A stretch of DNA of 64,000 nucleotides from Bacteroidales bacterium. GTDB lineage: Bacteria > Bacteroidota > Bacteroidia > Bacteroidales > Marinilabiliaceae. The stretch is from contig JAKSLG010000005.1 of NCBI GenBank assembly GCA_024401295.1, forward strand, positions 62,001 through 126,000, read 5' to 3'. The notes under the pieces were generated by a model. It ran no database searches and was not told the origin of the DNA. It was given only the letters and a program-made list of their open reading frames with translations. This document shows, piece after piece, positions 32,782-41,192 of this stretch. The position numbers and the translations under genes were made by a program. Every line of letters begins with the position of its first letter. Position 1 is the stretch's first letter.

Positions 32782-34278
32782 CTATTGATTTTCTATATTA
32801 TCTTCGCCCTCTCGCTTAAGCTTTTTCATCAGGCGTTTCTTTATCTTGTCGGCAACTTTCTGGTATGCCTCAGACTTGAACAAAGCAGAGTCTGTTGCCG
32901 ATTTATACGTTAGGAATATTCCGATTACAGCCAGCACCAGCGTGGACATCCACATGCCCATCCATACCGGCCATACACTTTCGCTCGCACACTTCTCGCC
33001 AAACGTGTTGACGACATAATAGAAAATGAAGAAAAACACAGAGATGACGACAGGCATGCCGAGTCCGCCCTTTCGGATGATTGCCCCAAGAGGAGCACCG
33101 ATAAAGAAAAACAGCAGACAAGCTATCGGCATCGCAAACTTGCGGTGCATCTCCATCATATGCTTATTCACCTTTACATGTTCCGCCTCATACTGAGACA
33201 GACGTTCATCGATAAACTGCTTGTTATCGCGAGCCTGACGCACGGCAGATTCAAGAGCAGACCGGATCTGACTATCGGAAAGTGCAAAGAACGTACTATC
33301 GACGTTGAGCACAGTTGCCGTATCAATCGCAATATTATACAAGGAATCCGTTGAATATCGATTGCGAGCCTTGCGCATCTGATGTATAGCAGCCTGTTGT
33401 GCGATTGTTATAGTTATTGAATCCTGAACAATTATAAGCGAGTCAGTATCAACAATCAACTGATCGAGGTTTTTCATTCGGTCTCTCGATTTCAAAAGGT
33501 TCTCGTCAATTCTCGAGAAATCAAGTCCATCGACCTTGACCTGCACCTTCTGCTCCGAAAATTCATCGTGTCTATACATCTGGCGAGCCCTGTCGCTCAA
33601 TCGCGAATTATTGAATGCGACCTTCTCGTCATACGAGATGCCATCATAAAGCGTCAGTTCAATAATTCCGTGTTGATCGTCAATATCCATCTTGCCGGAA
33701 TCGGCCATTGTGACATTGACATTCTTGTTGACTTTGTCGCGATGGTCATGTATGATAAGGTCATACATCATTCCCGTTTCCGGATTCTTATGATCAATTT
33801 TTATACGGAAACCATCGACACCGTCATAATATATCTTTTCCCTGATTTCCAGTTCCGGACGAGCCTGTCTGACGCTGTAGAGCAGCGTGTAGAATTTAAG
33901 ATTTGCGACAGGCAACACATTGTTTGAGAACCAGAATGCCGCAACAGAAATAAACGCCGTCAGATAGATGAGCGGGCGCATTATGCGAAAGAGAGAGACG
34001 CCCGAAGCCTTGATTGCGGTGAGTTCATAATTCTCGCCAAGATTGCCAAAAGTCATCAGCGCGGCAAGAAGTATGGCCAAAGGAAGCGCCATCGGCACGA
34101 CTTGTAGTGCCACATAAAAAAGCAGCTCCAGCATCACGCTGAAGTCCAAGCCCTTGCCAACAATGTCACCAGAATATCGCCACAATCCCTGCATCACAAG
34201 GATAAAGACGGATATAAAGAACGTCATGGCCAAAGGGCCAGCATAACTCTTAAGTATGAATTTGTGAAGTTTCTTCAT
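32782..34278 (-). CDS. LptF/LptG-family permease
   Basis: This inner-membrane permease of the LPS export ABC transporter family (YjgP/YjgQ) has about 498 residues. Six membrane helices are split as three N-terminal (about 17-37, 55-80 and 100-120) and three C-terminal (about 365-460), around a large periplasmic beta-jellyroll-type domain that here also has a long helical insert. The start MKKLHKFILKSYAGPL is typical. Whether it acts as LptF or LptG cannot be told. It follows the SiaC-like pair by 27 bp. Confidence 0.9.
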   Translation of the reverse strand: MKKLHKFILKSYAGPLAMTFFISVFILVMQGLWRYSGDIVGKGLDFSVMLELLFYVALQVVPMALPLAILLAALMTFGNLGENYELTAIKASGVSLFRIMRPLIYLTAFISVAAFWFSNNVLPVANLKFYTLLYSVRQARPELEIREKIYYDGVDGFRIKIDHKNPETGMMYDLIIHDHRDKVNKNVNVTMADSGKMDIDDQHGIIELTLYDGISYDEKVAFNNSRLSDRARQMYRHDEFSEQKVQVKVDGLDFSRIDENLLKSRDRMKNLDQLIVDTDSLIIVQDSITITIAQQAAIHQMRKARNRYSTDSLYNIAIDTATVLNVDSTFFALSDSQIRSALESAVRQARDNKQFIDERLSQYEAEHVKVNKHMMEMHRKFAMPIACLLFFFIGAPLGAIIRKGGLGMPVVISVFFFIFYYVVNTFGEKCASESVWPVWMGMWMSTLVLAVIGIFLTYKSATDSALFKSEAYQKVADKIKKRLMKKLKREGEDNIENQ

Positions 34279-34305
34279 CTGCCATCCGAACAAACGGACT
34301 CACAC

Positions 34306-34686
34306 TTACTCCTCCACGCGAACGATGTCGAAAACAATGCCTTCGAGCAAATCGCGATAATCTTCGCCGGCCTCCTGCATCTCTGGCGTATGATCTGTAT
34401 ATTTCCAGGTTACATGCACTTTTACGCCGCTCTCAGCTTTGCGAACAAGAGTCTTGAATATTTCAAGAAAGCACTTAGAACTGCTCGTGTTGAAATACTC
34501 CAAAAACACATCAACAAACAACTCCGGCATATCTATCGATGATATATCGTTGATTACCGGCCTATAATAGTCTAGCGCATTGCTCATGAACGAACGACCC
34601 CGAATGACAAGCGTCGAACCATCAATGGCAATGAGCGGACTTCTTTCTGTCTGACGTGATATGACCGCCATTGGATTAGTCATCAT
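34306..34686 (-). CDS. SiaC-family (DUF1987) regulatory phosphoprotein, second copy
   Basis: This is a cytoplasmic 126-residue protein of the SiaC/DUF1987 fold. In Pseudomonas, SiaC is phosphorylated on Thr68 and controls a diguanylate cyclase. The equivalent segment is YFNTSSSKCF with Thr at about 67, and IRGRSFMSNALDYYRPV and VTWKYTDHTPEMQEAGEDY are also characteristic. Its start overlaps the end of the upstream SiaC gene by 11 bp. No kinase or PP2C phosphatase partner is nearby. The target is unknown. Confidence 0.85.
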   Translation of the reverse strand: MMTNPMAVISRQTERSPLIAIDGSTLVIRGRSFMSNALDYYRPVINDISSIDMPELFVDVFLEYFNTSSSKCFLEIFKTLVRKAESGVKVHVTWKYTDHTPEMQEAGEDYRDLLEGIVFDIVRVEE

Positions 34687-35038
34687 TCTCCTCCAATTCT
34701 ACAGGAACATGCTTCAAAAGATCGCGGAACTCTTCTGCTGCATCTCGCATGTCTTCGTCATCCGACTTGTATGTCCACTTGATATCGCATTCGTTGCCGG
34801 CCATAACTTTCTTATCCACAATGAACAAGAGATCCATGAGGCACTTCGAGCTGCTCGTATTGAAGAAGTCAAGCTGTATGTCAACATGCAACTTTCCTTG
34901 ATGCTCTTCGATAAGCTTTTTCACCGGAGCGTAGAACTCAACAGAGTTCTCCATGTACGAACGCCCTTTTATCAAGAATACGCCATCTTGCATCGAAATC
35001 AATGGCGTTCTGTCTGAAGCAGGAATATGTGTATTCAT
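34676..35038 (-). CDS. SiaC-family (DUF1987) regulatory phosphoprotein, first copy
   Basis: This is a 120-residue paralogue of the next gene, sharing the layout LIKGRSYMENSVEFYAPV, FFNTSSSKCL (Thr at about 61) and IKWTYKSDDEDMRDAAEEF. It is first in the nine-gene operon, just after a consensus promoter. The conserved phospho-acceptor motif is intact in both copies, so both may be phosphorylated. Tandem copies suggest heteromeric binding or different partners. No SiaA/SiaB/SiaD genes are in the window. Confidence 0.85.
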   Translation of the reverse strand: MNTHIPASDRTPLISMQDGVFLIKGRSYMENSVEFYAPVKKLIEEHQGKLHVDIQLDFFNTSSSKCLMDLLFIVDKKVMAGNECDIKWTYKSDDEDMRDAAEEFRDLLKHVPVELEENDD

Positions 35039-35071
35039 AACATTGCAAGCAAATTACCTCTATTAAATACG

Positions 35072-35102
35072 CAAAGATATAGATATTTGTTATAAAGTCA
35101 AA
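35072..35102 (-). promoter_or_regulatory. Consensus promoter of the nine-gene operon
   Basis: Minus strand TTTG (35102-35099), a 19-bp spacer and TATCTTTG (35079-35072) match the consensus exactly. The first SiaC start is about 35 bp on. Confidence 0.85.
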
Positions 35103-35187
35103 AATTATTCTTGCAATATTGCTTCCACAAAAGGTTATTTACGAGCATATTCAACGATGTTTTTCAGCATATTGAGCGCAACTTAGA

Positions 35188-36777
35188 CTATCGTTCGCCA
35201 CCAATCATTATGCTCTCAACCGCTCTTTCAATCTCGCCATTTTCACCTTTCCATTGCATTGTTGCCCGATATACTCCAGCTGTTTTCGGGGCCTTAATTC
35301 TGATCTCTTCTGCGTCTGCACACGGATTCCAATATGTCAATCCACATTCATCACCTGCCAGATTTTCAAAGACTGGGCGTTTTTGAGGGAATGCGTATGA
35401 AACCATACGCGAGCCGGCGTCGAGCACGTAGTTCGACAGACGCCCCTTGCGCGTGATAAACGAAATGACGCCTTGGCAGCAACTGTTGCCAAATGAATAT
35501 CTGCAGTTGTATATCTGCACATATCTCACCAGATGAGCATCATACGTAAGAATTTCGTCAATATCGTAAACGGGCATGCCATCGAGCAGAACCAATGCCG
35601 GCCAATCCGAATAGCGACGTGTCTCAGGTTCAATCGTGTACAGGAAATTCACACCATGATGTTTCTTACGCTTAACGCCTTTTACAAATTCTATGAGCAC
35701 TTCATGTATCGTGTTGAATTTGGCGTAGTTATCAAGGTCATAGAACCTGTCTGGTTCCGACGACATAAAGCCAGTCGAATGTACAATCGTATCGCTTTTC
35801 AGCCAGTCATTTATGGCGTTCTGACGACGTGCTTCATTGCTACGAGCAATCAGTTCATCCTTATCACAATAGACAGTCAGTTCCGGAAGCGTGTGCGGAA
35901 TTGTCACAGCAAACGGCGACATAAGCTTCATCTGCACAGCATTATCTTCGCTGTCATATCCATTTACTATCGCAGGCTGTGTCTCATAAATATTGTTCGT
36001 ATAATAGCAGAAGGTGCCGTCCTCCTGTGGTTGGCCGTCATATACGTTTGCCGTCTGACCGACAAGGACCATTCGCGTTTTGAATCCGTTCATATTTGGC
36101 GCATCGTCATCCGATTTCAACGTTCTGGCACTCATGATATGTCCCTCAATTTCAAACGTATACTTCCTGTCGCCACCACCATTTTTTTCAGTCTGTTCTG
36201 CAGGTGCGGCGCAATAATCCGTTTGCAGACCCAGTCGCTCTATGCTGACTGTGCAATGGCCGAGCTGCTCCTTAGCAAGACTCACGACAAGTTCATCACC
36301 TTCTTTGCGCAACATATTGTCGGCCTGAAGGACAGATGCATTCGCAGAATATTTCTCCTTAGGCTGAAAAACAACATCATCGCGACGCGACAATCTCTCA
36401 GCATTCACGATGCCAACAACACTCTTGAAATAGACAGCGGCACCATGGTTACGCATTCCTCGCGTGTAAACCGTCATCTGGTAGTTTCCGCTGTGCATAT
36501 TCGGCGACAACGCTATTTCACCCCAACCGACACCATTTTCCAGAGCGACCATTGCCTGAGCACACATCTGCCTTGTGTCCGAAATCTCCACATATGCCAC
36601 CTTGCTTGGCGACGGTGCACCATCCTCCAGACTCACGCTCACGCTAACACGGAGTCGCTCGCCTGCGAGATAACACTCACGATCTGTCATCGCCACTACC
36701 TTCTCTAGTGGATCTTGCGCATTGGCAACTATTGTGAATATCACCGATGCAATTGCAACACAGATTCTCTTTATCAT
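35188..36777 (-). CDS. MG2-like surface protein with a TonB-plug-like C-terminus
   Basis: From MIKRICVA the product has 529 residues with a signal peptide ending VANAQ. The N-terminal domain (about 20-120: TDRECYLAGERLRV, SGNYQMTVYTRGMRNHG) looks like the MG2 domain of macroglobulin-like Bacteroidetes proteins. The C-terminal part carries VLLDGMPVYDIDEILTYDAH and GVISFITRKG, as in TonB-receptor plugs. Full-length relatives are usually longer. It is the third gene of an operon with a TonB receptor and a DUF4249 lipoprotein, so an outer-membrane complex is likely. The upstream in-frame ATG codons lack a signal peptide and overlap the DUF4249 gene. Confidence 0.78.
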   Translation of the reverse strand: MIKRICVAIASVIFTIVANAQDPLEKVVAMTDRECYLAGERLRVSVSVSLEDGAPSPSKVAYVEISDTRQMCAQAMVALENGVGWGEIALSPNMHSGNYQMTVYTRGMRNHGAAVYFKSVVGIVNAERLSRRDDVVFQPKEKYSANASVLQADNMLRKEGDELVVSLAKEQLGHCTVSIERLGLQTDYCAAPAEQTEKNGGGDRKYTFEIEGHIMSARTLKSDDDAPNMNGFKTRMVLVGQTANVYDGQPQEDGTFCYYTNNIYETQPAIVNGYDSEDNAVQMKLMSPFAVTIPHTLPELTVYCDKDELIARSNEARRQNAINDWLKSDTIVHSTGFMSSEPDRFYDLDNYAKFNTIHEVLIEFVKGVKRKKHHGVNFLYTIEPETRRYSDWPALVLLDGMPVYDIDEILTYDAHLVRYVQIYNCRYSFGNSCCQGVISFITRKGRLSNYVLDAGSRMVSYAFPQKRPVFENLAGDECGLTYWNPCADAEEIRIKAPKTAGVYRATMQWKGENGEIERAVESIMIGGER

Positions 36778-36799
36778 AATTCCTATATTCTCTTTCCTG

Positions 36800-38023
36800 T
36801 TAATTACCATTATCCTCTGGAGTTGTCTCGATCTCACCCCAGAAGTCCGGACGTTCAAGCGAAGCACCCCAACACCTTGCATCTATGCAGCTTTCGTATG
36901 TCCATACAGCCTGATGGAATGGCTCTTTAAACGTATAAAAACTATACCCTCTCTCATAACACTCATAATAAGAAAGTGCATCTGTAATCTCTTGATCTAC
37001 CACACTGCCTTCCATATAAAAACCACAACCGACCTGTTTTTCGGAGATGCAGATCTCTGCCTCAGACGTCGAGCCTCTCACGCCTACAAATCCAACGCCT
37101 TTCTTTCCGCTTTCGCTATATATGTTCGTCGGCAATTCGGAGGGCATCGGAGTAAAAAGTCCACCCATCTGATTATTGTAAAGAAGTATGAGATTATTAT
37201 ATTCATATTCCTCTTTACATATCGCGCTCTGTCTTATCCGAGTGTAATATCTCACCTGAAAACGCTGATCGTCTTTATTGACATTATAGACAGGGCATCT
37301 CTTCAATGCGCCATTGCCATAATTCTTATTGCTACCCACAATCCTTTGGTGTTGCCTTTCTGTTATCCAACCACGGTTTTTCCTTGTCGTACGCACTATT
37401 GCATCCAGATCCGGATCATACTCATAGTCGGCTGCAAATGGTGTCTGAATCTCCCATATGTCCACATAGTCCCATATGTAGTACGTCGGTTCTCCAGGAT
37501 CCTCCGTCGATACATGTATCTGAACCTCATCGCCATCCCGTCGCCATCCTGCGGACGTAATCTTTGAGGTGTCAAGCGGTTTCATCGGCTTCGAAGTGTA
37601 CACTTCATCTTCATCCGGAAGGTATATCCTGAGGAAATACTTGTCTTCCGGATTAAGCTTTCCCACAACGACGCTATATTCGCCCAAGTCCGATTCATAA
37701 GCCTCATACACCACTCCATTCTCACTCTCGACCGTCACGACGGCATCGCGTACATAGTTCATATACGGGCTTATGCTCTTATTTCCAGCACTTACAGACG
37801 ATGTCCACACGTCACTATAGTACATATAGTCGTCTGAGGAACCGCTATTTATAGGCACACTTTTTCGCAATACAAAAGTACACGTATGCTCTCCCTCAAT
37901 CGAGCCGCTGACGACAAGCGTCTCTTCGTTTTCGCTCTCCCAATCGCCATGATATTCCTCTATGCAGGCTGTCATAAGCAACAACAGACATGCGATATAT
38001 GCAGATATCTTCTTCATTGTCAT
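36800..38023 (-). CDS. DUF4249 lipoprotein
   Basis: The product has 407 residues with a lipoprotein signal (LLLMTACIEEY). DUF4249 proteins are surface lipoproteins that pair with TonB receptors in Bacteroidetes. Features are a beta-rich N-terminal domain (VSGSIEGEHTCTFVLRK, AVVTVESENGVVYEAYE), a central KYFLRIYLPDEDEVYTS segment, and a C-terminal RGYSFYTFKEP. Its start overlaps the TonB-receptor stop by one base (TGATG), and it lies 22 bp before the MG2-like gene. The cargo is unknown. Confidence 0.85.
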   Translation of the reverse strand: MTMKKISAYIACLLLLMTACIEEYHGDWESENEETLVVSGSIEGEHTCTFVLRKSVPINSGSSDDYMYYSDVWTSSVSAGNKSISPYMNYVRDAVVTVESENGVVYEAYESDLGEYSVVVGKLNPEDKYFLRIYLPDEDEVYTSKPMKPLDTSKITSAGWRRDGDEVQIHVSTEDPGEPTYYIWDYVDIWEIQTPFAADYEYDPDLDAIVRTTRKNRGWITERQHQRIVGSNKNYGNGALKRCPVYNVNKDDQRFQVRYYTRIRQSAICKEEYEYNNLILLYNNQMGGLFTPMPSELPTNIYSESGKKGVGFVGVRGSTSEAEICISEKQVGCGFYMEGSVVDQEITDALSYYECYERGYSFYTFKEPFHQAVWTYESCIDARCWGASLERPDFWGEIETTPEDNGN

Positions 38024-40938
38024 CAGAATTTAATGTTGTACGATACAAATGGAATTGGAGCTCCAAATATTGACAATTTATATGTCGTTATATCCCCATG
38101 CCCGCCTTCGCTATATATCGAATAGGCGTTCTTTCGTCCCAGAAGGTTGTACACACCAAAAGAGAACCAGCTTCTTGTCTTTCGCGTCAGCTTATGACTC
38201 GGCTCGACATTAAGCGACAGATCGACTCTGAAATAATCGGGCATTCTGTAATTATTTCTGTCGGAATATAGTGCAACGGTCTGGTCTTGCATCTCGTCGT
38301 AGAAGGTTCCTATCGGCGCCGTGAACGGTCGCCCTGTGCTATAATCGGCATTCACGGAGATGCTGTATCTGTGTGTGAACTTGTAGTTTGCTGCAATCTT
38401 GAGCGAATGTGGCGTGTCATAATCGGCCGAGAACCATTCTCCATCGTTAATCGCCATGACCTCGTTGTTTCCTTTCTGCTGCAGTTGTGTGCGAGAATAT
38501 GTGTAGCTGATCCAGCCATTGAATTTGCCATAGAGTTTCTTCAGCTGCAGCTCGATGCCGAAGGCCCTTCCTGTCGCAGGCGCCACGTCCTTCTCTATGG
38601 CTTCATTCATAACGAGCTGGCTTCCTGCCCTGTACGTCAGATAGTTATTCATACCTTTATAGTATGCTTCGGCCGACAGCTCATACGTCTTGTCGCTTGT
38701 CTGGAAATAATAGCCTCCGGAAATCTGATAGCCTGCCTGAGGCTTAATCTTCTCATTGCTCAATAGCCACGTATCTGTCGGCGACATTATCACAGTATTC
38801 GACACCTTGTGGATATACTGGTGGCTGGTATTGAAGCCGGCCTTGACAGAACTGTTTTCGTTCATGGTATAGCTTGCAGACACACGGACATCCGGGTTGA
38901 CGTAGGTCTTCTCTTTCCCATCTTTCAAACCATTGAACATATTCAACCGGACACCGCCATTCACCTTCAGCTCTGGCGATATGTTCCAGACATCTTCGCA
39001 ATATATGGCACTTTCCACGCCTTTGTCGTCATCGAGCTGGAGGCCTATGACTTCTGAATATGAGCCTTTCGGCATATATCTGCCCGGCATTATCTTATAG
39101 GCCAGAGCCTGTACGCCGGCTTTCAGGCTATGCGAACTGCCGAGCTGCCTGGTCAGATTGCCTTTCAGAAAGAACTGGTCGAGATTAAACGTCAGTTCGG
39201 CTTCAGAAAAGGCCGATCTCTTTTCAACGTTATGATAGTCGAAATGGTCATAACCGGCAATTATGCTTGTTGTCAGATCATCGGTGAAGTACGATTTGAA
39301 TTCTGCGGAACCATTGATGTTTCTGTATGCATAGTTGTCCTGGCCTGTGAACGAGAAGTGATCGTTGCTTACATATCCGTTCACTATCAACGTATTCGTT
39401 TCGCCAATCTTGCTCGATATCAGCGTGCTCAAATCCCAAAATCCTGCGTTGCCATCTCTATAGTCAACAACGCTTCCCTTGTCAGACAGGAGCTTTAGCA
39501 TCCAGTCGGAATATGTTGTTCGTCCGCCAATCATCATCGACGTCTTTCCTTTCACTATCGGCACTTCCAGAAGTGCTTTAGCCGTTAGGAGTCCGATGCT
39601 TGCCGAGCCATGCCAGCTGTTTTTGTCGGCGACACGGCCTTTGATGTTCATCACCGACGACAGCCTTCCGCCATACTGGCTTGGCATGCTGCCTTTGTAG
39701 AGCTCGGTCTCGGCAATCATGTCGGTATTGAAAGCCGAAAAGAGGCCGAACATGTGCATAGGATAGAATATCGTATTGCCATTGTAAAGCATCAGATTCT
39801 GATCTGTTGCTCCGCCTCGCACATTGATACCGCTCGAAGCCTCGCCTGTCGATGATACGCCCGGCATCATCATCGTCACCTTCATCACGTCGGCTTCGCC
39901 CATTGCCAACGGAATATTCTTCAACATCTGTGGACGGAATGCCTCCAAGCCTGCCTGGATGGTATTCACCTTCTGCATGAAGCCTACGACTTCAACCTCG
40001 CCCAGAGTATGTGTCTCTCGCATTGGCTCCATATCATCGATGCCTGGCTCTTCGCTCGCATAGAATTCCTCCATATAGTCATATTTCACCTTGCTTCCGG
40101 GCAGGTATGCCGCGTATGCCAACGCAGCAGATTCTTCCTTGTCCAGATCCTCGAACACACTCTCAGGAACGACCCTGCAAGGCATCGAGTCGATGCCGGC
40201 CGACGGCATTGACACCAGCCTGTCCGCAACACGAGATGCGCTTTTCTCTGCGCCATCTGCCTCAAGAAGCCCGTCAAGATATTCTGTGCATCGCCTTAGG
40301 CTGAGCTGACGATATTGCCTGAAGTCTATATCTTCCTCCCGCATCCTTTTCTTCAGGTCTTTCTTGTATTGCAGATTGCTGCTGATAAAGTTTCGGGCAT
40401 TGCTGACCTCCGTCATTTTCCCGTCTGCATACATCAGATAATATGTATCTGAAATCTTCATATTGTGCACCGAGGTCCTATTCATGATGACATAGCCATC
40501 GCCCGACTTGCGTCTGTCGTGCATCAGCGAAACGCAATTTCCCTCCTGCTCAACGCACAGATAACCATCGCCCGTATTTATGAAACGCTTTCCATCCATT
40601 GTGAAATACGACACCTTGCTGGCATCGGGAACAATGCTCAACTGGTCCTGCAGCGAAACCACAACCAGGATATTCTCAAAGATGTTGTAGCGTAACTTCA
40701 CGTTCTTGTAGACGCGTCCCTCATAGCAGACTTCTCCTTCATGCACGTCCGAATCGCTCCAGTATGGATGTGTCGTCCACATCGTGCGGGGAAACATCGG
40801 CTCAAGACGGCCCTGATATAGAGCCGAATAGTCGCCTGCGCTATTCATGTATTTCGATAGAATCTTTTCTGCAAGAGTCTCTTGCGCGAAGGATACGCAT
40901 GGCCACATCAAGAGGAGCAGAAAAATGGTTTTCTTCAT
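38023..40938 (-). CDS. TonB-dependent outer-membrane receptor
   Basis: The product has 971 residues with a signal peptide ending VSFAQ. An unusual long N-terminal region (about 20-330) precedes the plug. It contains no evident carboxypeptidase-like domain but has CYEGRVYKNVKLRYNIFEN, as seen in DUF4249-partnered receptors. The plug (about 330-450) has LGEVEVVGFMQ and GINVRGGATDQNLMLYNGN, followed by a beta-barrel ending GVYNLLGRKNAYSIYSE. It is first in the operon with DUF4249 and the MG2-like protein. The substrate is unknown, and no carbohydrate enzyme is linked, so a peptide, metal or protein ligand is possible. Confidence 0.9.
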   Translation of the reverse strand: MKKTIFLLLLMWPCVSFAQETLAEKILSKYMNSAGDYSALYQGRLEPMFPRTMWTTHPYWSDSDVHEGEVCYEGRVYKNVKLRYNIFENILVVVSLQDQLSIVPDASKVSYFTMDGKRFINTGDGYLCVEQEGNCVSLMHDRRKSGDGYVIMNRTSVHNMKISDTYYLMYADGKMTEVSNARNFISSNLQYKKDLKKRMREEDIDFRQYRQLSLRRCTEYLDGLLEADGAEKSASRVADRLVSMPSAGIDSMPCRVVPESVFEDLDKEESAALAYAAYLPGSKVKYDYMEEFYASEEPGIDDMEPMRETHTLGEVEVVGFMQKVNTIQAGLEAFRPQMLKNIPLAMGEADVMKVTMMMPGVSSTGEASSGINVRGGATDQNLMLYNGNTIFYPMHMFGLFSAFNTDMIAETELYKGSMPSQYGGRLSSVMNIKGRVADKNSWHGSASIGLLTAKALLEVPIVKGKTSMMIGGRTTYSDWMLKLLSDKGSVVDYRDGNAGFWDLSTLISSKIGETNTLIVNGYVSNDHFSFTGQDNYAYRNINGSAEFKSYFTDDLTTSIIAGYDHFDYHNVEKRSAFSEAELTFNLDQFFLKGNLTRQLGSSHSLKAGVQALAYKIMPGRYMPKGSYSEVIGLQLDDDKGVESAIYCEDVWNISPELKVNGGVRLNMFNGLKDGKEKTYVNPDVRVSASYTMNENSSVKAGFNTSHQYIHKVSNTVIMSPTDTWLLSNEKIKPQAGYQISGGYYFQTSDKTYELSAEAYYKGMNNYLTYRAGSQLVMNEAIEKDVAPATGRAFGIELQLKKLYGKFNGWISYTYSRTQLQQKGNNEVMAINDGEWFSADYDTPHSLKIAANYKFTHRYSISVNADYSTGRPFTAPIGTFYDEMQDQTVALYSDRNNYRMPDYFRVDLSLNVEPSHKLTRKTRSWFSFGVYNLLGRKNAYSIYSEGGHGDITTYKLSIFGAPIPFVSYNIKF

Positions 40939-40986
40939 GACATTCTGTAATTTTTATAGTATCTCATAGTAACTACAATGCAGATA

Positions 40987-40994
40987 CAAATTTA
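40987..40994 (-). promoter_or_regulatory. -7 box of the TonB-receptor operon
   Basis: TAAATTTG on the minus strand fits TAnnTTTG, about 50 bp before the receptor start. Confidence 0.55.
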
Positions 40995-41141
40995 ACACAT
41001 TAAACAGAAATATCCATGATTTCAGGAATCACTTTTAAAAAAAACATGCCATTCAACACAACATATTGATATCAACATTTTAACTCTATTTCACTTTTTT
41101 TTCATATCTTGCGGCGCAAAATGGGATTTTCAAGAATTCCC

Positions 41142-41160
41142 CTTTCGAACACTTCGAAAG
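41142..41160. promoter_or_regulatory. Perfect palindrome in the trpB2 leader
   Basis: CTTTCGAA-CAC-TTCGAAAG is a perfect 8-bp inverted repeat 32 bp before the trpB2 start codon. It may be a repressor operator or an RNA hairpin. A TATCTTGC element 25 bp upstream (about 41105-41112) could be the -7 box. Confidence 0.6.
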
Positions 41161-41192
41161 AAATAGTTTAAAACATTAACAACAATAATAAA

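Noticed and set aside
35533..36708. 391-codon plus-strand frame
   Set aside because: It is antisense to the MG2-like gene and rich in Cys, His and Arg, with no domain.
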